Below are positions 19,301-29,088 of a stretch of DNA of 64,000 nt, piece by piece. A program made the translations under genes and the position numbers. Origin of the DNA: an uncultured Paracoccaceae bacterium (GTDB lineage: Bacteria > Pseudomonadota > Alphaproteobacteria > Rhodobacterales > Rhodobacteraceae); contig CANLDN010000002.1 of assembly GCA_947489445.1 (NCBI GenBank), forward strand, positions 407,881 to 471,880, read 5' to 3'. Every line of letters starts with the position of its first letter. Positions within the stretch are counted from its first letter, which is position 1. The notes beneath the pieces were generated by a model. That model had not been told where the DNA came from, ran no database searches, and worked only from the letters and a program-made list of their open reading frames with translations.

Positions 19301-19954
19301 ATGTCCCTGACCGAAATCACCGCTCGCATGACCAAGGCCGCTGAAAAGGCTGGTCGGTCAATGGATGAACCGACTCTTATCGCGGTATCCAAGGTGCAGC
19401 CCAACGAACGGGTGGAAGCCGTGCTGAAGGCCGGTCATCGCGTGTTTGGCGAAAACAAGGTGCAGGAGGCTGCAGGCAAATGGCCAGACTTTCGCGAACG
19501 CTATGACGGTATCCAGTTGCACCTGATTGGTCCGCTACAGACCAACAAAGTACGGCAGGCGATGCAGCTGGCGCAGGCGATCCATACGGTTGATCGACCC
19601 AAACTTGCCACGACCGTAGCCAGACTGGCACAAGATATGGGCACCTGCCCTGATCTATTTATCCAAGTCAACACGGGTGAAGAGCCGCAAAAGGCAGGTG
19701 TTTTGCCGCCGGACGCGGATGGGTTTGTGCGTGAAGTGCGCGCGCTAGACCTTCCGCTGAAAGGATTGATGTGCATACCGCCGGTGGATGAAGAACCATC
19801 GCTGCATTTTGCGCTGCTGGCCAAGATCGCGGCACGTAATGGCTTGGCTGGCCTTTCGATGGGCATGAGCGGTGATTTTGAAAGCGCTATTGCGTTAGGT
19901 GCCACGCATATCCGTGTCGGTTCTGCCATCTTTGGTGAGCGCGTCTATAAGTGA
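19301..19954 (+). CDS. PLP homeostasis protein, YggS/PROSC family
   Basis: A 217-residue pyridoxal-phosphate-binding protein. The PLP lysine lies in LIAVSKVQP near residue 31, GENKVQEA follows near 54, HLIGPLQTNKV near 74, and SMGMSGDFESAIALGATHIRVGSAIFG at the C-terminus forms the phosphate site. Family members manage PLP supply and amino-acid balance and have no known catalytic reaction. The ATG at 19301 has GAGGAGG upstream. The stop overlaps the next gene (GTGA). Confidence 0.92.
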   Translation: MSLTEITARMTKAAEKAGRSMDEPTLIAVSKVQPNERVEAVLKAGHRVFGENKVQEAAGKWPDFRERYDGIQLHLIGPLQTNKVRQAMQLAQAIHTVDRPKLATTVARLAQDMGTCPDLFIQVNTGEEPQKAGVLPPDADGFVREVRALDLPLKGLMCIPPVDEEPSLHFALLAKIAARNGLAGLSMGMSGDFESAIALGATHIRVGSAIFGERVYK

Positions 19955-20598
19955 CGTCCGCTTACGCCCCACCTAACGATCCTCTCGCCTTTTTGCATGA
20001 TGACCACGAAGTTCTTTTGGTCGACAAGCCCAGCGGATTACTTTCTGTGCCCGGTAAGGGGCCAGAATTGGCTGATTGCCTGATAGCGCGGGTCCAGGCC
20101 GTCTTTCCAACTGCCCTGCTGGTTCATCGGTTGGACCGGGATACATCAGGCGTCATGATCTTTGCGCTGACACCGCATGCGCAGCGCCATCTGGGCCTGC
20201 AGTTTGAAAAGCGCCAGACCAAGAAAATCTATGTGGCGCGGGTTTGGGGGAAGGTTGCCGAAAAGACCGGGACTGTTGATTTGCCGCTGATCGTTGATTG
20301 GCCAAACCGGCCCAGACAGATGGTCGATCATGACAATGGCAAGCAGGCGGTGACGGACTGGCGGGTCGTCCGCGGGAATGAGGACGAGACCCGCCTGCGC
20401 CTGATGCCACGCACCGGCAGATCCCATCAACTGCGTGTTCATATGCAGGCACTCGGTCACCCCATCTTGGGTGATCCGTTCTATGCCACAGGCCCGGCGC
20501 GTGACTATCCCCGTCTGATGCTGCATTCAGAGACCCTGCAATTCCGGCATCCTGACGGTGGCAAAGGCATGCGTATTACTGCGAAATGCCCATTCTAG
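19951..20598 (+). CDS. RluA-family RNA pseudouridine synthase
   Basis: 215 residues with the catalytic signature HRLDRDTSGVMIFAL (active Asp in RLDRDTSG) and C-terminal RTGRSHQLRVHMQALGHPILGDPFY. There is no N-terminal S4 domain, so it belongs to the short RluA/TruC-like group; whether it acts on rRNA or tRNA cannot be read. The GTG start overlaps the YggS stop. The 3' end overlaps the convergent hydrolase gene by four bases. Confidence 0.9.
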   Translation: MTSAYAPPNDPLAFLHDDHEVLLVDKPSGLLSVPGKGPELADCLIARVQAVFPTALLVHRLDRDTSGVMIFALTPHAQRHLGLQFEKRQTKKIYVARVWGKVAEKTGTVDLPLIVDWPNRPRQMVDHDNGKQAVTDWRVVRGNEDETRLRLMPRTGRSHQLRVHMQALGHPILGDPFYATGPARDYPRLMLHSETLQFRHPDGGKGMRITAKCPF

Positions 20599-21191
20599 CC
20601 GTTCAGGAATGTGCCAACAGCGTCCAGCTCGGATTGCACGATCTCGTGCCCGCCAGAATGCCAGTGCAAGGTTACACCGGCCCCTTGCGCCACAAGATAG
20701 TCGGCCAGCCGTTGCGTTTCATCCCTTGGACATATTGGATCTCGTTCACCGGCGGTGATAAGAACCCGCCGACCGGATAGTCTCGGCTGCGGGTTGGGAT
20801 GCCATGGGATAAGCGGGTGCATGAGGATGATATCATGCATCAGTTCTGGCGAGTCCAGCGCAACAGCCGCCAGAATGTTCGCGCCGTTCGAATAGCCCAA
20901 ACCAATGGTGCGATCTGATCCGACCCCTGTAGCCTCAGTACGGATGAATTCTGTCATGGTGACAGTCCGCTGGGCCAGATCATCCATGTCATAGACACCT
21001 TCGCCGGTTCGTTTAAAAAACCGCAGCGCGCCATGTTCGGTGACATCACCCTGTGGTGATGTGATATGGGCCGTTGGCAATAGTTGACGGGCCAGACCGT
21101 GAAATTGATCCTCTGTCCCACCGGTCCCGTGAAACGTCAGGAACAGCGGTTGACCCGCTGCCCCTTTGGTACGTTTTGCGATGTAGCTCAT
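20595..21191 (-). CDS. Alpha/beta hydrolase, carboxylesterase type (MhqD-like)
   Basis: 198 residues. LFLTFHGTGGTEDQFHGLARQL gives the oxyanion-hole HGTGG, GLGYSNGANILAAV carries the nucleophile Ser in GYSNG, and GERDPICP and the C-terminal WHSGGHEI supply the Asp and His. This fits the phospholipase/carboxylesterase family that includes Bacillus MhqD. The ATG at 21191 follows the VOC stop codon with one base between, so the two genes are coupled. A role in clearing a ring-cleavage product of quinones is inferred from the pairing. Confidence 0.85.
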   Translation of the reverse strand: MSYIAKRTKGAAGQPLFLTFHGTGGTEDQFHGLARQLLPTAHITSPQGDVTEHGALRFFKRTGEGVYDMDDLAQRTVTMTEFIRTEATGVGSDRTIGLGYSNGANILAAVALDSPELMHDIILMHPLIPWHPNPQPRLSGRRVLITAGERDPICPRDETQRLADYLVAQGAGVTLHWHSGGHEIVQSELDAVGTFLNG

Positions 21192-21192
21192 A

Positions 21193-22122
21193 TCAGTCCC
21201 CCAAAGGCTCAAGCAGACCTTCCAGTCGGGCGCGCAGATGTTCATGCTGGCTGGGCAGCTTCAGCGCCTGCCCCAGATGCGCCGTATCTTCATCCCGATC
21301 AAAGCCGGGCTCGTTCGTGGCAACCTCAAACAACACACCACCCGGCGTGCGGAAATAGATTGCATAGAAATAGTCCCGATCAATGACAGGGGTCACGTGA
21401 TAGCCGGTGTCGAGCAGGGCCTCGCGCACCTCCAACTGCCGCGCCCGGTTTTCCACCGCAAAGGCAATGTGATGCACAGATCCGGCACCCTGTTCCGCAC
21501 GCGGTGCATCTGGCGTGATCTCAAGATCAAGGGTATTGGCGTCATTGCCGCCGGGGATAATGAACCGGGTGATATTGTCGGTGCTGTCTACTTTCTCGTA
21601 GCCCATGAACTGCAATAGCTCGGTGCTGATCGCGCCGTCCCGCAGCCGCATGTCTGCGGAATGAAAGCCACGGATCGCCATCGCCTCGCTGACGCCACCG
21701 CCTGTCCAGGGTGTACGTTCATCATCACTTTCGACCAACGCAAATGCATCCCCGTCGGGGCCATTGAACAAGACGCGGGCCTGTCCAAAGCGGGTATCTG
21801 TGGTGATGCCCTTCACATCGAAAGTCGCGAGCCTGTCTTGCCACGCCTGCGCGGACCCGGTAGGAATGCTGAACGAAGTTCGCCCGACCTCACCCACGCC
21901 AGCCCGACCCCGCCCCGCATTGGGGAAGGGGAAATAGGTCATGACAGTACCGGGCGATCCGGCTTCATCGCCATAATACAGGTGGTAGACGTCGGGTGCA
22001 TCGAAGTTGACGGTCTTTTTGACCCGGCGCAGCCCCAGAACGTTTGTGAAGAATGCATTGTTCTCGCGCGCATCACGGGCGAGCGATGTGACGTGGTGTA
22101 GTCCGTTGATCTGCTTGAGCAT
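21193..22122 (-). CDS. VOC-fold ring-cleaving dioxygenase-like protein (MhqO-like)
   Basis: 309 residues in two VOC (glyoxalase/extradiol dioxygenase) halves. Half one opens GLHHVTSLARDARENNAFFTNVLGLR; half two carries SVHHIAFAVENRARQLEVREAL and IYFRTPGGVLFEVATNEPGF. The metal-ligand pattern (His near residue 9, His in VHHIAF, Glu in LFEVAT) is intact. Homologues such as MhqO/MhqA are linked to hydroquinone and quinone resistance. It is followed by the MhqD-like hydrolase and preceded by an aldehyde dehydrogenase gene on the same strand. Confidence 0.87.
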   Translation of the reverse strand: MLKQINGLHHVTSLARDARENNAFFTNVLGLRRVKKTVNFDAPDVYHLYYGDEAGSPGTVMTYFPFPNAGRGRAGVGEVGRTSFSIPTGSAQAWQDRLATFDVKGITTDTRFGQARVLFNGPDGDAFALVESDDERTPWTGGGVSEAMAIRGFHSADMRLRDGAISTELLQFMGYEKVDSTDNITRFIIPGGNDANTLDLEITPDAPRAEQGAGSVHHIAFAVENRARQLEVREALLDTGYHVTPVIDRDYFYAIYFRTPGGVLFEVATNEPGFDRDEDTAHLGQALKLPSQHEHLRARLEGLLEPLGD

Positions 22123-22218
22123 GATACTTCTCCTATTCGTTGCTTGAATAGATAAAGAAACCTAACATGCACTAAAGACCGACCAGCGCACCAAATTGGT
22201 GCGCTGGTGCACATGGCG

Positions 22219-23658
22219 CTACTCGGCAGCCCAGCCAGAGATGGCTTTGACCTCCAGAAATTCCTCAATGCCCCAGACGCCGCCTTCGCGGGCGCGACCG
22301 GACATCTTGACCCCACCAAAGGGCGACCCAGCAGCGCGGGCCTGCCCATTCATTTCCACCATGCCAGAGCGCAGCGCGCGTGCCATGCGGTTCCGCCGGG
22401 CGCCGTCTTGCGACTGTACATAGTTGGTCAGCCCGTATGGCGTGTCATTGGCGATCTTTATGGCCTCTTCTTCGGTATCAAAGGGGATAATCGACAAGAC
22501 TGGGCCAAAGATCTCCTCTCGGGCGATGCGCATCTGGTTGTTCACATCGGCAAAAACGGTGGGGCGGACATAGTATCCTTTGTTCATACCCTCCGGCAGG
22601 CCGGGACCACCGGCAACAAGACGGGCCCCTTCGTTCATGCCGACCGCAATCATATCCTGAATCTTTTCCCATTGGGATTTGTTCACCACGGGGCCGATAT
22701 GCCGACCGGACGCCGACGCCGGGCCGACGTCGATTTTGCTGGCGATGTCTGTCGCGGCTTCGACCGTTTGATCATAGATCGACCGTTCAACCAACATCCT
22801 TGTTGGTGCGTTGCACGACTGACCAGAGTTATTCATGCAGTGAAGCACCCCGCGCTTGACCGCCTTTTCATCGGCATCGGCAAAGATGACGTTTGCACCC
22901 TTCCCGCCCAGTTCCAGCGTGACCCGCTTCAAGGTCTCTGCCGCCGCGGTAGAAATCGCCTTGCCGGCGCGGGTCGAGCCGGTGAAACTGATCATCGCGA
23001 CATCTTCGTGCCGGGACAGCTGGCTGCCAACACCGACACCATCGCCATTCACCAGATTGGACACACCCGCAGGCAAGCCCGCCGCATCCACAAACTCTGC
23101 AAACAGCAACGAGGATAGCGGCGCCTCTTCGGACGGCTTCAGGACAATAGTACAACCTGCCAACAGGGCAGGGATCACCTTGAGCGTCACCTGATTCATT
23201 GGCCAGTTCCACGGGGTGATCAGGCCAACAACGCCAATCGGCTCCAGCGCGATCCGATCATTGGGCGCGTGGGGGCCAAGTGGTTTGATCCATTCAACCT
23301 GATCAAAAGCGGTCAGGAAATTCTCAAGATGCCAAGGCAGGCAGGGGGCCTGACTGTCGCGGGCCATATCGATCGGGGCACCCATTTCCTGGCTGATCGC
23401 TTGGGCCATCTCTTCCTTGCGGGCCTCGTATTGATCAAGAATTGCCTTAACGTATTTCGCCCGTTCCGCCGGCGGCGTGGCCGCCCATGCCGGGAACGCC
23501 GCGGATGCGGCAGCGACGGCGGCATCCGTATCAGCCTGATCGCCCAGCGATATGATGGCGCAGATGTCTTCCGTGGACGGATCAATCACTTCGAAATCGC
23601 GTGATTTTGCGGGCGCGACCCACGCACCGTTGATGTAGAAATTGCGTTGTTCGATCAT
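22219..23658 (-). CDS. Aldehyde dehydrogenase family protein
   Basis: 479 residues with the ALDH catalytic features: GLITPWNWPMNQVTLK (N in PWNWP), FTGSTRAGKAI (NAD site), LELGGKGANVIF (general-base Glu) and NNSGQSCNAPTRML (nucleophile Cys). The ATG at 23658 is chosen; an upstream in-frame start adds residues outside the family. It oxidises an unknown aldehyde with NAD(P)+. It is about 100 bases upstream of the VOC gene and may be co-transcribed with it. Confidence 0.92.
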   Translation of the reverse strand: MIEQRNFYINGAWVAPAKSRDFEVIDPSTEDICAIISLGDQADTDAAVAAASAAFPAWAATPPAERAKYVKAILDQYEARKEEMAQAISQEMGAPIDMARDSQAPCLPWHLENFLTAFDQVEWIKPLGPHAPNDRIALEPIGVVGLITPWNWPMNQVTLKVIPALLAGCTIVLKPSEEAPLSSLLFAEFVDAAGLPAGVSNLVNGDGVGVGSQLSRHEDVAMISFTGSTRAGKAISTAAAETLKRVTLELGGKGANVIFADADEKAVKRGVLHCMNNSGQSCNAPTRMLVERSIYDQTVEAATDIASKIDVGPASASGRHIGPVVNKSQWEKIQDMIAVGMNEGARLVAGGPGLPEGMNKGYYVRPTVFADVNNQMRIAREEIFGPVLSIIPFDTEEEAIKIANDTPYGLTNYVQSQDGARRNRMARALRSGMVEMNGQARAAGSPFGGVKMSGRAREGGVWGIEEFLEVKAISGWAAE

Positions 23659-23784
23659 GCGAATGCTCCAGATGATTTGAGGAACTATTGGCACTCGTCA
23701 GGTTGCTGTGCAAGCGGCTGTGGCACTACCCGCCCATGCATCTTATATTGACAGGACAACACCGTATTTTGAAGGAGTAACACG

Positions 23785-24438
23785 ATGGGCCTGCGCATCA
23801 ACGATACCATCCCTGATCTGACAGTTGAAACTGATCAGGGCACATTTTCGCTGCATGACTGGATCGGCGACAGCTGGGCGATCTTGTTTTCGCACCCCAA
23901 GGATTTCACACCCGTCTGCACAACAGAATTCGGGGCCGTGGCTCAACTGGCGGCTGAATGGGAAAAACGTGGCACCAAGGTGATCGGTGTCAGTGTTGAC
24001 GGGGTTGAGGATCATAAGAAATGGAAGGGTGATATTGAAACCGTTGGCGGTGCCAAGGCCGGTTTTCCGATTATTGCTGACGAAGGTCTGGTGGTATCAA
24101 AAGCGTTCGATATGCTTCCCGCTGAGGCCTATTTACCTGATGGGCGCACCCCGGCAGATAGCGCCACAGTGCGGTCCGTTTTCATCATCGGCCCGGACAA
24201 ACAGCTAAAGCTGTCCATGACCTATCCGATGAACGTTGGCCGTAACTTTGCCGAGGTTCTGCGCGCGTTGGATGGTTTGCAAACATCAATCGGGCGGGGG
24301 GTGGCCACGCCCGCCAACTGGAATGTCGGGGATGACGTGATTATCCCGACGGCCGTCAACGACGAAGACGCCAAAGCAAAGTTCGGCGATTTCACAACCG
24401 TGCTGCCATATCTGCGCACCACGAAACTGCAAGACTAA
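23785..24438 (+). CDS. Peroxiredoxin, 1-Cys (Prx6) type
   Basis: 217 residues. The active site HPKDFTPVCTTEF holds the peroxidatic Cys45 with Thr42, and the Prx6-type C-terminal extension (RGVATPANWNVGDDVIIP) is present. No second conserved Cys appears, as expected for 1-Cys enzymes. It reduces peroxides in the cytoplasm. AAGGAG lies ahead of the ATG. It is divergent from the aldehyde dehydrogenase gene. Confidence 0.93.
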   Translation: MGLRINDTIPDLTVETDQGTFSLHDWIGDSWAILFSHPKDFTPVCTTEFGAVAQLAAEWEKRGTKVIGVSVDGVEDHKKWKGDIETVGGAKAGFPIIADEGLVVSKAFDMLPAEAYLPDGRTPADSATVRSVFIIGPDKQLKLSMTYPMNVGRNFAEVLRALDGLQTSIGRGVATPANWNVGDDVIIPTAVNDEDAKAKFGDFTTVLPYLRTTKLQD

Positions 24439-24445
24439 TAACAAA

Positions 24446-24470
24446 GGGCCGCGGAGGTTACCCGCGGCCC
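24446..24470 (-). terminator. Terminator hairpin between peroxiredoxin and OM-protein genes
   Basis: GGGCCGCGG pairs with CCGCGGCCC around a seven-base loop. The minus-strand side has TTTGTTATT after the stem, so it best serves the minus-strand outer-membrane protein gene, but it also lies just past the peroxiredoxin stop and may work both ways. Confidence 0.75.
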
Positions 24471-24493
24471 AGATCATGTCCATGTGGTGGTGT

Positions 24494-25114
24494 TTAGAAC
24501 TGGTAGCTGACTGTGAGCGCAACATAGGGCAGCACAACGATGTCTGAAGCATCGTCGCGTGCATCCTGCAAATCGGGATCATTGTCGATATCGTCCTGCG
24601 CGAGCGGATTGGTCGCGTCAAATTGAAGATCGATACCACCGTTGAAAATGATACCTGCTTCTGGTGTGAACTTCCAACCATCGGCAAAGGCCCATTCGTA
24701 ACCTGTTGTCACGATGGGAGAGATTTCGTTTTCAAACTTTGCAGTGATCGTGGCAGCTTCGTCAGTACCAGCCACGTCGACCGTACCGGTCGCGCTCAAT
24801 TCATTGTTTGAAAATAGCAAGCCGCCGGATATACGCCAGCCGCCCTGGGTTGGGTAGAAGTCACCCATAACCGCCACACCGCCCAAATCAATTGAGCCGT
24901 CGTAATCGCCATCTTCGTCGGATTCTTCATAGTCCGCGCTGATGCCGCCCATAAACACGCCGCGTACCGCGTAGGATGGGTTGACCTTGTATTGTGCTTC
25001 CAGATTGGCACCGAGGCTCGAGAAGCCGAAGCCAATAGAGGTGCTACCAGTTTCCTGAGCTGTTACCGCAGTTGCGGACAGGGCGAGGGCGCAGACCGCG
25101 CAAAAAGTCTTCAT
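24494..25114 (-). CDS. Outer-membrane beta-barrel protein
   Basis: 206 residues: signal peptide MKTFCAVCALALSATAVTA (cleavage before QE), then alternating beta strands (STSIGFGFSSLGANLEAQY, WRISGGLLFSNNELSATG) ending in the barrel signature VALTVSYQF. Size and pattern fit an eight-strand OmpA/OmpW-like barrel, and the extracellular loops are Asp-rich. No specific family could be named. It is a single-gene unit with a terminator downstream. Confidence 0.75.
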   Translation of the reverse strand: MKTFCAVCALALSATAVTAQETGSTSIGFGFSSLGANLEAQYKVNPSYAVRGVFMGGISADYEESDEDGDYDGSIDLGGVAVMGDFYPTQGGWRISGGLLFSNNELSATGTVDVAGTDEAATITAKFENEISPIVTTGYEWAFADGWKFTPEAGIIFNGGIDLQFDATNPLAQDDIDNDPDLQDARDDASDIVVLPYVALTVSYQF

Positions 25115-25260
25115 GATTTGTCTCTCCGATCAAAAAATACGAGATGCGCAATACACATGCGGTGCTGACGAAAAGTAGGCCAAATCGCGACATTCGCTTT
25201 TCATCTTATAGGTGTGCCAAAATCATCACGTTTGGTCGGCAACGTCCCGCCGAAAATGCA

Positions 25261-25290
25261 AAAGCCCCGATGTTTCCATCGGGGCTCGCA
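25261..25290 (-). terminator. Rho-independent terminator of pnp
   Basis: AGCCCCGATG pairs with CATCGGGGCT around TTTC; on the minus strand the stem is followed by TTTTGCATTTT. It lies about 30 bases past the pnp stop codon. Confidence 0.88.
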
Positions 25291-25319
25291 ACTGTCGTTA
25301 GGATTTTGAGAAGAGGGAT

Positions 25320-27455
25320 TTACCCTTCTGCGGTTTCCTCTTTTGTGACTTCTTTGCCGGTTTCCTGATCAACCATCTTCATGGCCAAACGGACCTTACC
25401 GCGATCATCAAAGCCGAGCAGTTTCACCCAGACTTCCTGACCTTCTTTCAGAACATCGGAAGGGTGGTTCAGACGGCGGTTTTCAATCTGGGACACGTGG
25501 ACCAGACCGTCGCGCTTGCCAAAGAAGTTCACGAACGCCCCAAAGTCGACCAGTTTGACCACGGTTCCTTTGTAGATCACGCCTTCTTCGGGCTCGGCCA
25601 CGATCGAATGGATCATGTCATAGGCTCTTTTGATCGCCTCAGCATCGTTGGAGGCCAGTTTGATCACGCCATCATCATTGATGTCGACCTTCGCGCCGGA
25701 TGTTTCGACGATCTCGCGGATGACCTTACCGCCAGACCCGATGACTTCACGGATCTTGTCGGTTGGGATCTGCATGGTTTCGATCTTGGGTGCATGCACG
25801 CTGAATTCCTGCGCGCCGGACAATGCTTTGTTCATCTCGCCCAGAATGTGCAGACGACCCGCTTTGGCCTGATCAAGTGCTTTGGACATGATCTCTGGCG
25901 TGATGCCCGCGATCTTGATGTCCATCTGCAAGGATGTGATGCCGTTTTCAGTACCCGCAACCTTGAAGTCCATGTCGCCAAGGTGATCTTCGTCACCCAG
26001 AATATCGGACAAGATCGCGTAGTCGCCATCATCTTCCATGACCAGACCCATCGCCACGCCAGCGACCGGTGCTTTCAAGGGCACACCAGCGTCCATCATG
26101 GACAACGAACCACCACAAACAGATGCCATTGAAGAGGAACCGTTTGATTCAGTGATCTCTGACACGACGCGGATCGTGTAAGGGAAGTCTGTTGCCGCTG
26201 GCAGCACAGCCTGCAGCGCACGCCATGCCAGCTTACCATGACCGATTTCGCGGCGGCCGGGGCCGGAAACCCGACCGACTTCACCAACCGAATAAGGTGG
26301 GAAGTTGTAGTGCAGCATGAAGTTGGATTTATACATGCCGGTCAGCGCGTCGATCATCTGCTCATCGTCGCCGGTGCCCAGCGTGGTCACGACCAGACCC
26401 TGGGTTTCACCGCGCGTGAACAGGGCAGACCCGTGGGTCCGTGGCAGGATGCCGGTTTCGGACACGATTGGGCGGATGGTGTCGAGCGCGCGCCCGTCGA
26501 TCCGCTTGCCGTTTTTGACAACATCGCCACGCAGAACCTGGCTTTCCAGCTTCTTGAGCGCGGCACCAAGGTTGCCGTCTTCCTGCTGCTCTTCGGTCAG
26601 CGCCTCGACAATGTCAGCCTTGGCGGCTGACACGGCTGCGGTGCGTTCCTGCTTGTCAGTGATCGCATAAGCGGCGCGCATCTTTTCTTCGCCCGCTGCT
26701 TTCACAGCGGCAGAAAGATCAGAGTAATCAACCGGTTGGAAATCAAACGGTTCTTTTGCTGTGTCTTCGGCCAGATCAATGATCAGGTCGATGACGGGCT
26801 GGATCTGCTGATGCGCGAAGTTTACAGCGCCGAGCATTTCTTCCTCGGTCAGCTCGTATGCTTCGGATTCGACCATCATCACGGCGTCTTTGGTGCCGGC
26901 GACAACAAGGTCCAAACGCTGCTCTGGGTTCAGGCGCAGGTTGTGCATGTCGTCGATTTCTGGGTTCAGGATATAGTCACCATCCACAAAACCCACGCGG
27001 CAGGCTGCAATCGGACCCATGAACGGGGCACCGGAGATTGTCAGCGCTGCAGAAGCCGCGATCATCGCAACCATATCGGGGTCGTTGACAAGATCATGTG
27101 ACAGCACCGTACACATCACCAGAACTTCGTTCTTGAAGCCGGGGACGAACAGGGGGCGGATCGGACGGTCGATCAAGCGGGCGGTCAGCGTCTCTTTTTC
27201 AGTGGGACGCGCTTCGCGCTTGAAAAAGCCGCCTGGCACTTTACCGGCGGCGTAATATTTCTCTTGATAATGGACAGTTAGCGGAAAGAAATCCTGTCCG
27301 GGTTTTTGGGCGCGTGCGAATGTCACGTTGGCCATAACACTGGTCTCGCCCAGCGTTGCGATGACAGAGCCATCGGCTTGGCGGGCAACCTTGCCCGTTT
27401 CCAGTGTGAGCGTTTCTTCGCCCCACTGCATCGATTTTTTCACTTCGTTAAACAT
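25320..27455 (-). CDS. pnp: Polyribonucleotide nucleotidyltransferase (PNPase)
   Basis: 711 residues from [16 protein letters not shown], the usual start of Rhodobacteraceae PNPase. AGGAAG lies upstream of an ATG ATG pair (27458 or 27455); an earlier in-frame ATG at 27476 has no ribosome site. Two RNase PH domains are followed by a KH domain ([20 protein letters not shown]) and an S1 domain ([30 protein letters not shown]). It degrades RNA 3' to 5' using phosphate and is part of the degradosome. Unusually for alphaproteobacteria I see no rpsO immediately upstream. Confidence 0.96.
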   Translation of the reverse strand: MFNEVKKSMQWGEETLTLETGKVARQADGSVIATLGETSVMANVTFARAQKPGQDFFPLTVHYQEKYYAAGKVPGGFFKREARPTEKETLTARLIDRPIRPLFVPGFKNEVLVMCTVLSHDLVNDPDMVAMIAASAALTISGAPFMGPIAACRVGFVDGDYILNPEIDDMHNLRLNPEQRLDLVVAGTKDAVMMVESEAYELTEEEMLGAVNFAHQQIQPVIDLIIDLAEDTAKEPFDFQPVDYSDLSAAVKAAGEEKMRAAYAITDKQERTAAVSAAKADIVEALTEEQQEDGNLGAALKKLESQVLRGDVVKNGKRIDGRALDTIRPIVSETGILPRTHGSALFTRGETQGLVVTTLGTGDDEQMIDALTGMYKSNFMLHYNFPPYSVGEVGRVSGPGRREIGHGKLAWRALQAVLPAATDFPYTIRVVSEITESNGSSSMASVCGGSLSMMDAGVPLKAPVAGVAMGLVMEDDGDYAILSDILGDEDHLGDMDFKVAGTENGITSLQMDIKIAGITPEIMSKALDQAKAGRLHILGEMNKALSGAQEFSVHAPKIETMQIPTDKIREVIGSGGKVIREIVETSGAKVDINDDGVIKLASNDAEAIKRAYDMIHSIVAEPEEGVIYKGTVVKLVDFGAFVNFFGKRDGLVHVSQIENRRLNHPSDVLKEGQEVWVKLLGFDDRGKVRLAMKMVDQETGKEVTKEETAEG

Positions 27456-27990
27456 CATGTCTTCCTGTTTGGCCATTTGGCCTTTTGCGTAGGGGGCGTA
27501 TTCCCCCTCATCCCGGTATCTTCTTTGTCGGGCGCTGGGATGCGGGCGCCGATCATTTCAAGATTTGCGGGCCATAACGGAAATTACAGGCTTTGGGAAG
27601 GGGAGCGATGCAACACTAAAAATGTCCTGCGGCGCGACGTGCGTCTTTAGGGCCGTAAACACAGACAAAACAGGGGTTTTGAGGCATGCAGAACCGATGC
27701 AGAAACCATGCGCATGATTGATGTGTTTTCGCTGGTTAATGCGGCGTTCGGTGCGTGTTTATTAAAGCAGGCTTAACACCCACTGTCGGGCCTCAATTGT
27801 GGTTCCCAAAACAGTAATCTTGTTTCCTGCACTATGAACGTTTTGTTGGCATTCGGTATTTTGCAAGCCGAAAGCATGTTGCATCCCGACAACGCGTACG
27901 GGTTTGCGGCGTTACCGCTAGCCAAAGACGTCTAAGATGCTAAAATAAATCGGCGTTTTCATCCGAAGATAGAGGAATGTAATTGGTCAG
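27456..27990. other. Intergenic region upstream of pnp and the DUF4123 module
   Basis: About 535 bases separating divergent units. No rpsO and no frame with convincing coding character; the longest candidates are a 33-codon frame at 27834 and a 20-codon frame near 27715, neither with a good ribosome site. The right half becomes AT-richer (GATGCTAAAATAAATCGG near 27930), perhaps promoter sequence for the DUF4123 unit. Confidence 0.45.
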
Positions 27991-28161
27991 ATGAGTTCGT
28001 ATTCAAACGAGACATTGGACGATGCCTTTACTGGTCTATCGGCCTTCAATGCGTCGGAAGCACGGTCTGAAGCAGCGGGTTACGACGTACACCCGATTTG
28101 CCCAATCAAAGATGACGAGACGACCTAAACGGACGTTCTGCCCCAGCGGTTTCATGATGTT
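27991..28161 (+). other. Possible N-terminal part of the DUF4123 gene broken by an in-frame TAA
   Basis: An ATG at 27991 opens a 45-codon frame (MSSYSNETLDDAFTGLSAF ... IKDDETT) that ends at TAA 28126-28128. The same frame then continues without interruption (TDVLPQRFHDVLFADLAD) into the DUF4123 protein. Two readings: a separate short peptide followed by a gene starting with TTG at 28162, or a longer protein in which CAA or a similar codon became TAA. The sequence cannot decide. Confidence 0.4.
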
Positions 28162-29088
28162 TTGTTCGCTGATTTGGCCGATCATAGCACGTTTACGCCG
28201 ACCTATGCGGTACTAGACGCAGTCAAAATTCCTAACCTGTCTGAGTTGCTTGCCGTATCTGATCTTGAACATCGGTGTTTGGTGAAAGGTGCCGAATACG
28301 ATGAGCTGAGGGATGTATCGCCTTGGTTAGTTCGTTTAGAGGCGGATCATGCGCTAACGCGTCATCTTCTGACCAGCGGCGATGCCCCTTGGACATATTG
28401 GGATGATGCGCCGGGGATATTTGTACGATCCGGTGCCTCTTTTGACGCCGTATGGCGCCATTTTCGCAAGTTTTCGAAGGTACGAGACGCGGATGGTCGC
28501 TGGATGTATTTTCGGTTTTGTGACCCAGACGCGTTACATGCGTATTTGGGCCATATTCAGACAAACCCATCAAAGATCATGCAGTGGTTTCGGGTCGATA
28601 CCACAACCATCATTGATCAGATCATCGGGTTTGATTCCTTCGATGATCTGGCTTGGAGCGTCACATATGCGGCGGATCCGCCTGACACAATTGCAATTGC
28701 CGGCACGCCCATCTTTACGCCTGAAGACATGGCGCGCTTGACAGAGTATCGCCGCGACAGCTTTGATCGCATCACAGCACTCGCGTTGTTGGACAGCTAT
28801 CCCAAACTTGCCCTTAACAAAAAAGAGATGCGCGATGTCTGCCGGACGATCCGCACGTGGGTTGCCCGATTTGGTGTGACCGGTGCCCGCGATGTGCGTC
28901 GACTGGTCAATTTGTCGGTCTATCTTGGTATGCGCTATGATATCGACCCGACGTTTGGGCCGGGGTGCGAACATGTGTTGCGAGACGAAGGGTTGAAGCC
29001 CGGCCAAAAAGTCGACCGTATTGTTGCGATGGCAAAACACTGGCTGTCGGCCGCTTCGCAAAGGGAGGCATCCTATGGAACCAGATGA
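28162..29088 (+). CDS. DUF4123 domain protein (type VI effector adaptor-like)
   Basis: 308 residues from a TTG start. The DUF4123 core is clear: YAVLDAVKIPNLSELLAVSDLEHRCLVKG, then SPWLVRLEADHALTRHLL and FRKFSKVRDADGRWMYFRFCDP. Proteins with this domain (Tap/TEC) load effectors onto VgrG in type VI secretion. A helical tail follows (residues about 190-308). The reading frame is open upstream to an in-frame TAA, so the N-terminus may be truncated. It overlaps the next gene by 14 bases. No vgrG, hcp or other secretion gene occurs in the window. Confidence 0.8.
   Translation: MFADLADHSTFTPTYAVLDAVKIPNLSELLAVSDLEHRCLVKGAEYDELRDVSPWLVRLEADHALTRHLLTSGDAPWTYWDDAPGIFVRSGASFDAVWRHFRKFSKVRDADGRWMYFRFCDPDALHAYLGHIQTNPSKIMQWFRVDTTTIIDQIIGFDSFDDLAWSVTYAADPPDTIAIAGTPIFTPEDMARLTEYRRDSFDRITALALLDSYPKLALNKKEMRDVCRTIRTWVARFGVTGARDVRRLVNLSVYLGMRYDIDPTFGPGCEHVLRDEGLKPGQKVDRIVAMAKHWLSAASQREASYGTR

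Noticed and set aside
18511..19404. 297-codon minus-strand frame opposite the porin
   Set aside because: Antisense to a strongly coding porin; Cys- and Val-rich composition reflects the complementary codons.
27834..27935. 33-codon frame in the pnp upstream region
   Set aside because: No ribosome site and no recognisable features; it could be chance.
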